Below are positions 49,564 to 57,626 of a stretch of DNA of 64,000 bases, piece by piece. The stretch spans positions 2,294,001 through 2,358,000 of the forward strand of contig NZ_CP093310.2 of NCBI RefSeq assembly GCF_022631235.3, in the 5' to 3' direction. Source of the stretch: Psychrobacter raelei. GTDB taxonomy: Bacteria; Pseudomonadota; Gammaproteobacteria; Pseudomonadales; Moraxellaceae. Under the pieces are notes generated by a model. It did not search any database. It was not told the DNA's origin and saw only the letters and a list, made by a program, of their open reading frames with translations. A program made the translations under genes and the position numbers. Position 1 is the stretch's first letter. Every line of letters starts with the position of its first letter.

Positions 49564-50223
49564 CTAATCGCTGAACATTGGGAAGAATCTCAGCTCATCA
49601 GGTCTTCTATTTAGTATCATCTGCTTAAGCTCTAAACTTAAATTTGCTTGCTGAATCATATTGTTAGAGTCTATCAGGTTCGCTTCTGTTAACATTTTAA
49701 ACAAGACCTGTCGAACTTTTTGCTTCGTTAAGTCACTTAATTCATCAAGCTCAGCATGCCAGTCAGCTTTGTGCCTAAAGAACAAATCATAATCTTCATG
49801 ATTAAGCACTAAGTTAAAGGTTATGAACTGCTCCCTTAGCACCTCATCTGAGAACTCAGCAATAAACCGATAGCTTCTACAAATAGTAAGCCACAGCATA
49901 TACAGCTGCTCTTGTTGATTAGCTTCTATAAGCCACTCTAGCTCTTTTTTATCTAAACTTTTTAAGCGATAGATAAGCTCATGCACAATCCTCTTTAGAG
50001 AGCCCAATGCCCGTGCTTGAATTAAGTTTTGCTCTATCGCTGATTTTTTAACTAAGTCCCAATCTCCTAGCTTAATATATTCACTCGCCAGAGATATACA
50101 TTCACTAGGCAATATCGGTGCAGCAGTGTATGACATCTTATAGTTTTTAATGGTTATATCTCCTATGGTGCATTGATTCCGATTATTAAAAACTTGAATT
50201 GATTTAAATAACTGTTTCGTCAC
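49564..50223 (-). CDS. brxA: BREX protein BrxA (DUF1819)
   Basis: BrxA is a small DNA-binding BREX component. The family start pattern KMSYTAAPILPSECISLASEYIKLGDWD appears only from residue 29 on, so the first 28 residues are doubtful: they depend on a GTG at 50223 with no clear ribosome site. The ATG at 50136 (190 aa) fits the family better, although an AGGAG sits about 23 bases ahead of it. The rest has the expected helical bundle and ends in NRRPDELRFFPM, a typical BrxA tail. It is the first gene of the BREX operon. Confidence 0.9.
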   Translation of the reverse strand: MTKQLFKSIQVFNNRNQCTIGDITIKNYKMSYTAAPILPSECISLASEYIKLGDWDLVKKSAIEQNLIQARALGSLKRIVHELIYRLKSLDKKELEWLIEANQQEQLYMLWLTICRSYRFIAEFSDEVLREQFITFNLVLNHEDYDLFFRHKADWHAELDELSDLTKQKVRQVLFKMLTEANLIDSNNMIQQANLSLELKQMILNRRPDELRFFPMFSD

Positions 50224-50291
50224 TCTTTATTTTGTTTCGAAAGTTGCTTTTATAATAATATCAGGAGTTTTTATAATTAAAGATCCTGTTC

Positions 50292-50411
50292 ATGCTATTA
50301 CGTAATTTTAATACCGTTCCAAAAGAGCATTTTCATCTCTACTTAAAGGAGTGTGAGTGGCGTTTTAATCACAGTGACCGAGAATCGCAATTATTACGAT
50401 TTAATCAATAG
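50292..50411 (+). pseudogene. C-terminal remnant of an IS1595-type transposase
   Basis: A 39-codon frame contains KEHFHLYLKECEWRFNHS, the usual last segment of ISXO2/IS1595-type DDE transposases, and then a TAG. Nothing of the upstream transposase remains. The remaining 50,224-50,740 gap holds AT-rich sequence and must include the BREX promoter on the minus strand; I see no BrxR-type regulator gene. Confidence 0.65.
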
Positions 50412-50740
50412 GTTAATTAGGAATTTAACCAGCAATATAAGACCACCCCTTAATTTAAATAGATATGATATCAAACTGCCAGAGAAATAACTTATCATTA
50501 GTAGTCAGGTCAATACCACTTAAGGCTTTGAAACCCTAGTAGATGCCACTTTCAGCGTTATTCGACCCAAAAAAAATAAAGCGTTTTTCAGAAAAAATTG
50601 GCTTTTGTTAATAAGTTTAAAGGGGTAAACGGTAAGGCTTAGAAAGCAACCTAAATAGCTCCATGACTTTTCTGTCGCGTTGAGGCAAAAAGTTAGGATA
50701 GAATAGAAGTACCAATAACAGTTAAATTAAAGGAAGCCCT

Positions 50741-51169
50741 ATGTCAGCAATCAAGGAAGAGATAGCTGAGTTCATGAAGTCTGAGTTCCCTCAAGCAAAG
50801 TACAAGATTGAGGCAGTAAATAGCAGTGGGTCAATTTTATCCCATGATATTGGTATAGATGAGTTGAGACCTGGGGGTACTGTATCGGGACCTGTAATGA
50901 TGGGAATTGCTGATGTGGCTCTTTATGTAGCTATCTTAGGTAGAATTGGCATAGTACCGTTAGCAGTCACCACAAGTTTAACTATCAACTTTTTACGTAA
51001 GCCCACTGCAAAATCACGTATTATTGCTGAGTGCAAACTGCTAAAAGTGGGAAGGAGTCTAGTCGTAGGTGAGGTTTCTTTATACTCAGATGGATCTGAC
51101 GAATTAGTTGCCCATGTTGTGGGAACCTACTCAGTACCACCAACCAAGAACAAGTCTGAAAATATGTAA
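50741..51169 (+). CDS. PaaI-type hot-dog thioesterase
   Basis: The 142-aa protein has one hot-dog domain of the PaaI/YdiI class. The conserved block is RPGGTVSGPVMMGIADVALYVAIL, with the GPVMMGIADVA turn, followed by TTSLTINFLRKPTAKSRIIAE. Such enzymes hydrolyse aryl- or acyl-CoA thioesters. A good AAGGAAG site precedes the ATG. A metabolic gene is unusual island cargo; it sits between the BREX operon and the 41-bp repeat array. Its link to defence, if any, is unknown. Confidence 0.85.
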   Translation: MSAIKEEIAEFMKSEFPQAKYKIEAVNSSGSILSHDIGIDELRPGGTVSGPVMMGIADVALYVAILGRIGIVPLAVTTSLTINFLRKPTAKSRIIAECKLLKVGRSLVVGEVSLYSDGSDELVAHVVGTYSVPPTKNKSENM

Positions 51170-51260
51170 AAGATATCAACTTAAAGCCCTTTGCTCAAAT
51201 CCTAGTGAAATAGATCAGGCGTCTTTACTGGCTTAGTTCCCTATAGGGGAGCCGTAAAAT

Positions 51261-51298
51261 TAAGGAGCAAGCCTTTCGTTATAAAGGCTTGCTCCTTA
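51261..51298 (+). terminator. Perfect 16-bp stem-loop after the thioesterase gene
   Basis: Arms 51,261-51,276 and 51,283-51,298 are fully complementary around a 6-nt loop. There is no strong T-run, so it is a plausible but not typical terminator for the thioesterase mRNA. Confidence 0.5.
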
Positions 51299-51469
51299 CC
51301 AATTTTTACTGGTGTACACACCAGGGTACAAAAAATGTAGATATAGCTTAGATTTTAGAAGCTTTACGCAAGAGTAGATACAAATCTAAACTACTTTAAT
51401 CGAGATCACGTTTTCATTTCATGAACTGAAATTTTACATTCTAAGGTCTAGGATTAATCTACAATTAGG

Positions 51470-51688
51470 CTTGAATGTCTAAATAAACAAGCTAAATGTC
51501 TAAAACTAGACTTGAATGTCTAAAAAAATAAGCTAAATGTCTAAAACTAGACTTGAATGTCTAAAAAAATAAGCTAAATGTCTAAAACTAGACTTGAATG
51601 TCTAAAAAAATAAGCTAAATGTCTAAAACTAGACTTGAATGTCTAAAAAAATAAGCTAAATGTCTAGAGTTAAACTTGAATGTCTAAA
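51470..51688. repeat. 41-bp tandem repeat array with 11 phased ATGTCTA heptamers
   Basis: CTTGAATGTCTA recurs at 51,470, 51,511, 51,552, 51,593, 51,634 and 51,675, always 41 bases apart. Each unit holds a second ATGTCTA, giving 11 heptamers spaced alternately 21 and 20 bases (two helical turns). Central units are identical and edge units drift. The array sits between the converging ends of the thioesterase and AlbA_2-type genes. The remaining 51,170-51,469 sequence holds only the stem-loop listed above. Confidence 0.95.
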
Positions 51689-51708
51689 ATCACATATCAA
51701 ATAACTAA

Positions 51709-53346
51709 TTAATCTTTTAGCTTCCATGTTTTACCTTCTACAGCGATTTTATCTTGCCGCCTTAGATCTTGTAACAAGTTACGTACTTTATCTTTTTTCT
51801 GCTGTTTAGATAACACAGCTGGTAACTTATCAAATAGAACTTCATCAAATACCGAACGTTTTACTGCACCGTACTCTTCAAGACATTGTAAAATAACATC
51901 CTTATAGTACTGGTTATTAAGACCTTTATGCTTAATATAACTTGCCATCTCATCGGTCTGTTCTGCGATATGTTTACTAATATGATAGTTTGGCTTCCTA
52001 CCTTCAATCAGTTGACGATCTCTAAGATATTTTGCTTCACTATCACTCAAAGCTTTCCCTTTTTGTACTTTATCGAGTAGGATGATATCTTCAAGCGATA
52101 AGTCAGGTGCTTGCGCCAACTTTTGTGCATAAGCCAAATCCATTACCTTGCCATATATAGTCACCTCTACTTTATTGTTGGTTAAATCATACTCTGGTAA
52201 CGGAAAGAACTTGTCACGTTGAATCGTAAACATTTTTTTAATTCCACTGCCAATAGTATCTATCATATTTAGATTAACCATCGCTTCTGCTAAAAACTTA
52301 TTGCGATAGCGATGCTCAGGAGCATCTTGCTTCACAACAGCTTCAACACTGATAGGGATGAAACGCCCTTCATTTTTTACTATTAACTTACCATCTTCAA
52401 ACTCAACGATTGTAATGCGACCGCCTCGCTCATAATCTTGATGAGCAATCGCATTATTAAGTGATTCACGAATTAGATACGGATCATATTGCTCAACTTC
52501 CTCTGGAAACAAGGTATTAGCTTGCATATAACGGTACTTTAGATTACGAATCTTGCTATAAACCTTATCGACTGCCAGAAGTAAAGGACAAGTAAAATGT
52601 TCATAGTCCTTTTCAATACCGTCTTTATCCTTAAGTATCCAAGTTATTTTCGCAGAAGCAGGATTGATAAAATATTCAGATTCACTTTTACCAATTAGCA
52701 AAATAGCAGTGCGAGTGATTTGACCCTTAAATGTAAGCTTAGCCTTATCTAAAAATGTACGATCATCCCAATGCTCTATGTCATTTCTAAGCTTTGGGTT
52801 TTTTTCAGTAAACCTTTGTCTGGCAAATGCAATGGCATCAACGTCTAGGTCTTCAATATCAGCATTAGGAATAATATGCCGGCTCCAATCAGACTCTATT
52901 GGCGCACGTATACTCTCAAGCTCATTGATATTTAGCGCACCAAGCGAGGATCCATCTCGACCATAATAATGTCCATCAGATGCAATAGGCATTCCTTGCG
53001 GTGCAGGTGGTATCTGAAACATGAGTACTCTACCATTAGGATGGCTGACTTCATAAATATCTGTAAAAGTGACTCGCCCTGTCATACGGTCAGCTACATC
53101 TTTTTTTAATTTATCTAAATGTGAGCTTTCTGGATATGCTTGTGTTCCAATGACATGCTTATCATCATTAACACCTAAAACTAGCCATGCATATTTTTTT
53201 GCCTTAAGATTCGCCTCATTACTTAATGCTGAAAAATATTTACATAACTTCTTAAAGTCGTACTGTGTTTTCGCTTCTTTAAATTCAACAACCTCATCTT
53301 CATTAGAGTCTAACAGCTCAGATAATTGAGTAATTGCATTTAACAT
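51709..53346 (-). CDS. AlbA_2/Schlafen-type ATP-binding regulator (RecG-like HATPase_c_4)
   Basis: The 545-aa protein has an N-terminal AlbA_2 (Schlafen AAA_4) domain: DEVVEFKEAKTQYDFKKLCKYFSALSNEA in pieces and WLVLGVNDD. The YYGRDGSSLGAL block is typical of these proteins. A central HATPase_c_4-like region follows with LNNAIAHQDYERGGRITIVEFEDGKLIVKNEG (in blocks), and the C-terminus looks winged-helix. Family members are often called putative transcriptional regulators or ATP-dependent helicases, and their function is uncertain. The ATG at 53346 has AAGAG at 6 bases. Such genes are frequent in defence islands; a role with BREX is only inferred. Confidence 0.85.
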   Translation of the reverse strand: MLNAITQLSELLDSNEDEVVEFKEAKTQYDFKKLCKYFSALSNEANLKAKKYAWLVLGVNDDKHVIGTQAYPESSHLDKLKKDVADRMTGRVTFTDIYEVSHPNGRVLMFQIPPAPQGMPIASDGHYYGRDGSSLGALNINELESIRAPIESDWSRHIIPNADIEDLDVDAIAFARQRFTEKNPKLRNDIEHWDDRTFLDKAKLTFKGQITRTAILLIGKSESEYFINPASAKITWILKDKDGIEKDYEHFTCPLLLAVDKVYSKIRNLKYRYMQANTLFPEEVEQYDPYLIRESLNNAIAHQDYERGGRITIVEFEDGKLIVKNEGRFIPISVEAVVKQDAPEHRYRNKFLAEAMVNLNMIDTIGSGIKKMFTIQRDKFFPLPEYDLTNNKVEVTIYGKVMDLAYAQKLAQAPDLSLEDIILLDKVQKGKALSDSEAKYLRDRQLIEGRKPNYHISKHIAEQTDEMASYIKHKGLNNQYYKDVILQCLEEYGAVKRSVFDEVLFDKLPAVLSKQQKKDKVRNLLQDLRRQDKIAVEGKTWKLKD

Positions 53347-53352
53347 GATCAT

Positions 53353-53722
53353 CTCTTAGGTATGTAATAAGGGTATGCGTAATAATTAAGTTAGACAACC
53401 TTTACCTAACCTGTTAGTTCAAGGAAAAGGATAGTTTTATATTACTTTAGTCGATTCATTTAAGAATCAAAAGACGGATGTAATTTTTAAAACATAGCAT
53501 AGCTCATAGATTAATATAAAAAAGTATACTTGATGTCATAAACTATAAGAACAAATAAAATTAGTTCTACTAATTCTTTATGGTATTAATTAACTATCAG
53601 GTCAATATACATTCAAAAAAAATGAAAAACATACTATTACCTAAAAAACAGGTTTTTCACCTTTTTTAATTATCTTGTCATATCACGTATCAGCCAAAAA
53701 CCCACCAAGTTACAAAAAAAAA
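53353..53722. other. AT-rich intergenic stretch
   Basis: About 370 bases with no credible frame. It should contain the promoter of the AlbA_2-type gene on the minus strand. I see no repeat or RNA gene. Confidence 0.45.
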
Positions 53723-53754
53723 TAAACCGCCCCACCCTCAAGCAAGACGGTTTA
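53723..53754 (-). terminator. Terminator of the alpA-like gene
   Basis: TAAACCG/CGGTTTA arms are followed on the minus strand by a long T-run interrupted by a single A. It lies just past the stop of the regulator. Confidence 0.7.
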
Positions 53755-53758
53755 ATAC

Positions 53759-53982
53759 TTACACTATACGCTGATCAATCTTACTATTAATCCATTCAGC
53801 TATCTCCTGTGCTACCCATGCTACCCTTACCTTGCTTAACTGCACCTTCTTCGGGAAGGTTGGATCGTAGCGATCTGAGTCCTCATTGAGCATCTCGTAT
53901 ATGCTTGAGCGACTTAAACCTGTGTGCTTTGTCACATCCTTAATGTTTAACAACTGCGGAATGTGATTGCATTCATGAGTAG
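53759..53982 (-). pseudogene. AlpA-family regulator, 3' part, split by the IS3 element
   Basis: AlpA proteins are small MerR/excisionase-like HTH regulators that often control island excision. The 3' part encodes LLNIKDVTKHTGLSRSSIYEML, then FPKKVQLSKVRVAWVAQEIAEWI, the classic AlpA pattern. The 5' part (55,292-55,328) begins with an ATG and GGAG site beyond the IS. Removing the IS and one TAG copy restores a single continuous frame. A TTG at 53953 could still start a shortened HTH protein of 64 aa, so loss of function is likely but not certain. Confidence 0.85.
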
Positions 53983-54021
53983 TGAACCGCCCCGACTATA
54001 TCGGAGAGTTGATTGCTTGAG

Positions 54022-54924
54022 TCAGGCAGCTTTGTCTGACTCATTAAGGCTATCATAGTATCGTCTCTCAAACTCAAAAGGCGACACATAACCAATCGTA
54101 CTATGAATGCGAGTTTTGTTAAACCAATCGACCCATTCAAGGGTTGCTAATTCAACATCATACGCATCCCGCCACTGCTGTTTTAAATATTCAATCACCT
54201 CTGTTTTATAAAGCCCGTTAACCGTTTCAGCTAACGCATTATCGTATGAATCACCGGTTGTACCAACAGATGCAATAACGCCAGAATCAGCCATCTTATC
54301 CGTATAGCGAATGGATAAGTACTGAACGCCGCGATCACTATGATGAATGACATCTTTAGGATGGTTTCTGTCTGCAATGGCTTGATTTAACGCTGCCATC
54401 ACCATATCCGTGTTCATTCGATCTGATACTTTCCAACCAACGATAGCGCGAGCAAACACATCAATGATAAAGGCAGTATAGACCCAACCACTCAATGTTT
54501 TAACGTAAGTAAAGTCAGCAACCCATAGCTGGTTAGGGCGATGGGCATTAAAGTTACGATTAACTAAATCATCAGCACGCTTTTGATCATCACGAGACTT
54601 AGTGGTTACCTTACCCTTACCTCGCCAAATACCCTGCATACCATGCTGACGCATTAACCGCTCTACAGTGCAACGTGCAGGATGTATACCCTCTGCCTTC
54701 AACTGTTTCCAGACTTTACGAGCGCCGTATCGGCATTTGCTGTCCTTCCAAATACGTTTAATCTCATTAAGATAGAAGTCGTCATGCTGACTACGCTGTG
54801 AACGCTTTTCAGGACTTTCTTCTAGCTCTTTAACACGATAGTATGTGGATGGAGCAATCGGTAGTACTCTACAGATTGGCTCGACTCCATATTGTTGTTT
54901 GTGGTCGTCAATAAAATCAACCAT
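54022..54924 (-). CDS. IS3-family transposase OrfB (DDE domain)
   Basis: The 300-aa protein has the IS3 OrfB layout. An HTH_21-type N-terminus (RIWKDSKCRYGARKVWKQLK) is followed by an rve integrase core. The DDE residues are in WVADFTYVKT, IHHSDRGVQYLS and NALAETVNGLYKTEVI. It overlaps orfA as TAATG. Fusion to OrfA by -1 slippage at the T-rich run near the orfA end (TTTTTTC, within the AAFFAQAELD codons) is typical of the family and plausible here. Confidence 0.95.
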   Translation of the reverse strand: MVDFIDDHKQQYGVEPICRVLPIAPSTYYRVKELEESPEKRSQRSQHDDFYLNEIKRIWKDSKCRYGARKVWKQLKAEGIHPARCTVERLMRQHGMQGIWRGKGKVTTKSRDDQKRADDLVNRNFNAHRPNQLWVADFTYVKTLSGWVYTAFIIDVFARAIVGWKVSDRMNTDMVMAALNQAIADRNHPKDVIHHSDRGVQYLSIRYTDKMADSGVIASVGTTGDSYDNALAETVNGLYKTEVIEYLKQQWRDAYDVELATLEWVDWFNKTRIHSTIGYVSPFEFERRYYDSLNESDKAA

Positions 54925-55241
54925 TACTTGGGTTTGCGGTCGAGCTCCGCCTGGGCGAAAAAAGCGGCTGCTTTCTTTATAATCTCATTGGCTTGCTTTA
55001 ACTCTCTGTTCTCACGTTCAAGCTCTTTGATACGCTCCGCTTGGCTTTGAGCTTGAATGTTTGCAGGAATGGTTTTATCTACGTGCTTTTTATGCCATGA
55101 TCGTAGGGTCTCAGGTGTGCAACCTATCTTTGGTGCTATAGCTTTGATGGCTGACCAGGTGGATGGGTAGTCGTCTTTAGCTTCAATTAGCATACGGACG
55201 GCTCGCTCTTTCATTTCAGGGGTATAGTTTCGTGTTTTCAT
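54924..55241 (-). CDS. IS3-family transposase OrfA (HTH)
   Basis: The 105-aa protein has a helix-turn-helix (MKERAVRMLIEA, then GCTPETLRSWHKKH) and a leucine-zipper-like C-terminus (RIKELERENRELKQANEIIKKAA in part), as in other IS3 OrfA proteins. It binds the IS ends and regulates or joins OrfB. Confidence 0.95.
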   Translation of the reverse strand: MKTRNYTPEMKERAVRMLIEAKDDYPSTWSAIKAIAPKIGCTPETLRSWHKKHVDKTIPANIQAQSQAERIKELERENRELKQANEIIKKAAAFFAQAELDRKPK

Positions 55242-55291
55242 TGTCGTATTCTCTCAGAAAATTGAGTCTCCGACAATCCCGGGGCGGTTCA

Positions 55292-55328
55292 TAGTCGCAG
55301 TAGGTTGTGCGCTGTTTAATTGGTTCAT
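55292..55328 (-). pseudogene. AlpA-family regulator, 5' fragment
   Basis: From the ATG at 55328 (GGAG 6 bases upstream) the frame reads MNQLNSAQPTAT and is then cut by the IS. It is the missing start of the regulator at 53,759-53,982. Confidence 0.8.
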
Positions 55329-55437
55329 AATGTACTCCATTAGTTACTGTGTAATTGATTAAGAGCTTCTCCGCTCATACAGTTACGCAGTCCCATATTT
55401 TTTTACTGCATCTCATACTGCTTTTCCGTATGACACA

Positions 55438-55468
55438 AAAAAAGGAGCTGAACTTCAGCTCCTTTTTT
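55438..55468 (-). terminator. Terminator of the RDF-like gene
   Basis: Fourteen-base arms (55,438-55,451 and 55,455-55,468) enclose a 3-nt loop and include A6/T6 flanks. It lies just past the stop at 55491. Confidence 0.9.
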
Positions 55469-55490
55469 ATGCTCTTAAAAGCGACAGATC

Positions 55491-56399
55491 TTAATTCACG
55501 CTCGACACGCTCTGCCTTAAGCCACTTGCAATATCAGCAAATTGAACCACATCCTGCCCTTTGCTTTGAGCCTTAAGATCAAGATCATTATTCTCAATTG
55601 GCTCGGGATAAAACTCATCGACGACACCAATAGTATCTTCATCAGCAAAGCCTAACTCTGAATTGCCATAGCCTTGTTTGGCAGCCATATCCAATGCTTG
55701 CTGATTAAAGCCATAGCTTTTAAGCTCATTATCCATCGTCTGTGCTTGCTCTACGGCTTGTAAGATAGTGATCCCATCTTCTAGCGTGAGATCCACATAG
55801 TAAATTGGTGTTCGATAGCTTTGGGTCGTGCTTTTACCTCGCAGTGTTAGTTGTAGTGGTAAGCAAGACAGCTTGTTGTTAGATACCGCTGAGAAGTAAT
55901 TGAGCCTAGCTGCCAATGTGCGAATACTATTAAAGCCTGTGGTTCTAAACACAAAACTCCCTAACTCATCGTCTTCGCTAATATTGACATAGAGCCTGCC
56001 ATAAGGCTTACAGGCACCTCCTTTGGCTAATGTACACATTTCAGGCGATGGACAAGGATGTGTTTCAACACCTTGTTTGGTTCGCCTTTTACAACTTTCC
56101 CCATCACCGACACAAACAGGGCGACCTGTTTGACGATCAAACAAAGTGTATTCTGCTCTAAGATTTAGCTCAGGCTCATTAAACAACATACGTACTGGTA
56201 TCTTGCGTAGCTTACCGTCACTTTGCTCTCTGAACTTGGCATCAAGCGGATGATTGATCCAGCCCTCCTTACCTTGTACTTGGCTAGTTATGGTGAACTG
56301 GTCATCTTTCGTAGGCAGGCGTTTGCCATTTTTCTCAATGGTGCCGCCTATACTGATACGCCCTAAAACTGGTGGGGTGATAATTAGACCTTTAATCAT
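55491..56399 (-). CDS. Island protein of the 'hydrolase or metal-binding' (Gp3/RDF-like) type
   Basis: The 302-aa protein starts IKGLIITPPVLGRISIGG and contains a central cysteine cluster (CVGDGESCKRR, then CPSPEMCTLAKGGACKPYGRLYV in blocks) that probably binds zinc. The family is often annotated as 'hydrolase or metal-binding protein' and resembles phage Gp3-type recombination-directionality factors. A role in excision or replication is inferred from this and from the adjacent YqaJ and DUF932 genes. AAGGAG precedes the ATG. The exact function is unknown. Confidence 0.65.
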   Translation of the reverse strand: MIKGLIITPPVLGRISIGGTIEKNGKRLPTKDDQFTITSQVQGKEGWINHPLDAKFREQSDGKLRKIPVRMLFNEPELNLRAEYTLFDRQTGRPVCVGDGESCKRRTKQGVETHPCPSPEMCTLAKGGACKPYGRLYVNISEDDELGSFVFRTTGFNSIRTLAARLNYFSAVSNNKLSCLPLQLTLRGKSTTQSYRTPIYYVDLTLEDGITILQAVEQAQTMDNELKSYGFNQQALDMAAKQGYGNSELGFADEDTIGVVDEFYPEPIENNDLDLKAQSKGQDVVQFADIASGLRQSVSSVN

Positions 56400-56465
56400 G
56401 ATGTACTCCTTGGATTTGTTTATTGTTTATTTATGCAGTGGTTGTTAAAAATTAACGCCATAAAA

Positions 56466-56488
56466 AAGCCCACCTTTATGGTGGGCTT
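56466..56488 (-). terminator. Terminator of the YqaJ gene
   Basis: AAGCCCACC/GGTGGGCTT arms around TTTAT are followed on the minus strand by a T-run ending in ATGGC. Confidence 0.85.
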
Positions 56489-56500
56489 GCTATGCGTTTA

Positions 56501-57538
56501 TTAAGTATTGGTGTTGACTAAAAAGCGACGGCTACCTTGACGGGTTTTACTAAATTGCTTGAGCAGCTCAGGCTTAGCTTTCAGCAGTGCCTTGCTATCA
56601 AGGGTTGTGCTGTCTTTTGATCGCTTCCATGAAATGCTGCCTTTATCGAATACAGCCACTTCATTGTCTTTGATTAATGCTTGCAGTTGATGCTTAACCT
56701 GATCATGACGCTGTTCTAGCTCGCTCATATAGTCACGATAACTTAGCAACTCATCAAACAATTTGTTAGCACCTTCATCCTGACTCAAATCAAGCTTACT
56801 GGCAGGTTCAGGTATTGGATAAAGTAGCTTTAGTGCTTTGGCTGCTGATGCGCTGTGATCAGGATTAGGCGGTGTATCTGATTCAACGTATTGCCAGAAT
56901 AAACGCTCATGCTCGATGATGCTGGCAATGAGACGCTCATCACGCTCAACTTTAAATAGCTTTGTTTCATGGCCACATAGCAGAACACAGATATGAGCCG
57001 CCTGTTTACCTGTCACTGCCAATTGATGTTGTACTTGGCAAGCGACGTATAATGGCACGCCATCTTTCCAAAGCCTAGCGCCATGCTCCCCTGCTGTCTT
57101 ACACTCAAGTACTTGCACCTCATCTGTACCAACTACGGCATAGTCTAAGTTGGCTAACATAAAGTGCTTATCATGATCAGGGTGTTGCAAGATAGCATTC
57201 ACTCGATGCACCTTATTACCAGTATGTTCACTGTAATATTTAGCGACCAAAGGCTCTAGCTGATTACCCCAGTAAAGTGGTGAATAGCCATCACTACCTT
57301 CATCTATATTGGAATCAATGCGACCTGTCTTAATCATCCACAGCTCAAGCATGGATAGATAAGGGTGAATGCCACAAGCAGCAGCGGCATCACTACTGCC
57401 TATACCCTGCTTACGGATCTTAAGCCAGTCATCATGACTTAAGTTTTTAGTATTAACCAATCGCTTGGCAGTTGTACTGGTTTTAACAGCATGGGTTTTT
57501 GTTAGCTTATTTTGATTATTTAATGCAAGTGTTGTCAT
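56501..57538 (-). CDS. YqaJ-type viral recombinase (phage exonuclease)
   Basis: This is a lambda-exonuclease-like nuclease of the YqaJ family, used for recombination or replication of phages and islands. The 345-aa protein has RKQGIGSSDAAAACGI near the start, the YWGNQLEPLVAKYY (Glu) block, and the catalytic LANLDYAVVGTDEVQVLECKTA segment (Asp then Glu-x-Lys), with a Gln in VACQVQHQLAVTG. These are the PD-(D/E)xK core. I use the ATG at 57538, with AAGGAG at ideal spacing, instead of one 12 codons earlier. Confidence 0.9.
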   Translation of the reverse strand: MTTLALNNQNKLTKTHAVKTSTTAKRLVNTKNLSHDDWLKIRKQGIGSSDAAAACGIHPYLSMLELWMIKTGRIDSNIDEGSDGYSPLYWGNQLEPLVAKYYSEHTGNKVHRVNAILQHPDHDKHFMLANLDYAVVGTDEVQVLECKTAGEHGARLWKDGVPLYVACQVQHQLAVTGKQAAHICVLLCGHETKLFKVERDERLIASIIEHERLFWQYVESDTPPNPDHSASAAKALKLLYPIPEPASKLDLSQDEGANKLFDELLSYRDYMSELEQRHDQVKHQLQALIKDNEVAVFDKGSISWKRSKDSTTLDSKALLKAKPELLKQFSKTRQGSRRFLVNTNT

Positions 57539-57578
57539 TGTAGACTCCTTAATGGTTGTTAAAATAAACGGCATAAAA

Positions 57579-57602
57579 AAACCACGCTCTAAGGCGTGGT
57601 TT
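57579..57602 (-). terminator. Terminator of the DUF932 gene
   Basis: AAACCACGC/GCGTGGTTT arms around a 6-nt loop are followed by a T-run and ATGCC on the minus strand. Confidence 0.85.
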
Positions 57603-57626
57603 AGTGTTGTTGTATATTAAGTAAAT

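Larger units (their letters stand above)
53983..55291 (-). mobile_element. Intact IS3-family insertion sequence (1309 bp)
   Basis: The element has 25-bp terminal inverted repeats. Both begin TGAACCGCCCCG and end TCGGAGA, differing only in 6 inner bases. A 3-bp target duplication TAG (53,980-53,982 and 55,292-55,294) flanks it. Both orfA and orfB are open, so it looks recently inserted and possibly active. Confidence 0.95.

Noticed and set aside
51470..51688. CRISPR array
   Set aside because: The sequence between short motifs is the same in every unit, so there are no unique spacers, and no cas genes are near. It is a plain tandem repeat.
51709..53346. Bona fide RecG helicase
   Set aside because: Only the HATPase_c_4 segment resembles proteins named RecG. 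Helicase motifs are absent.
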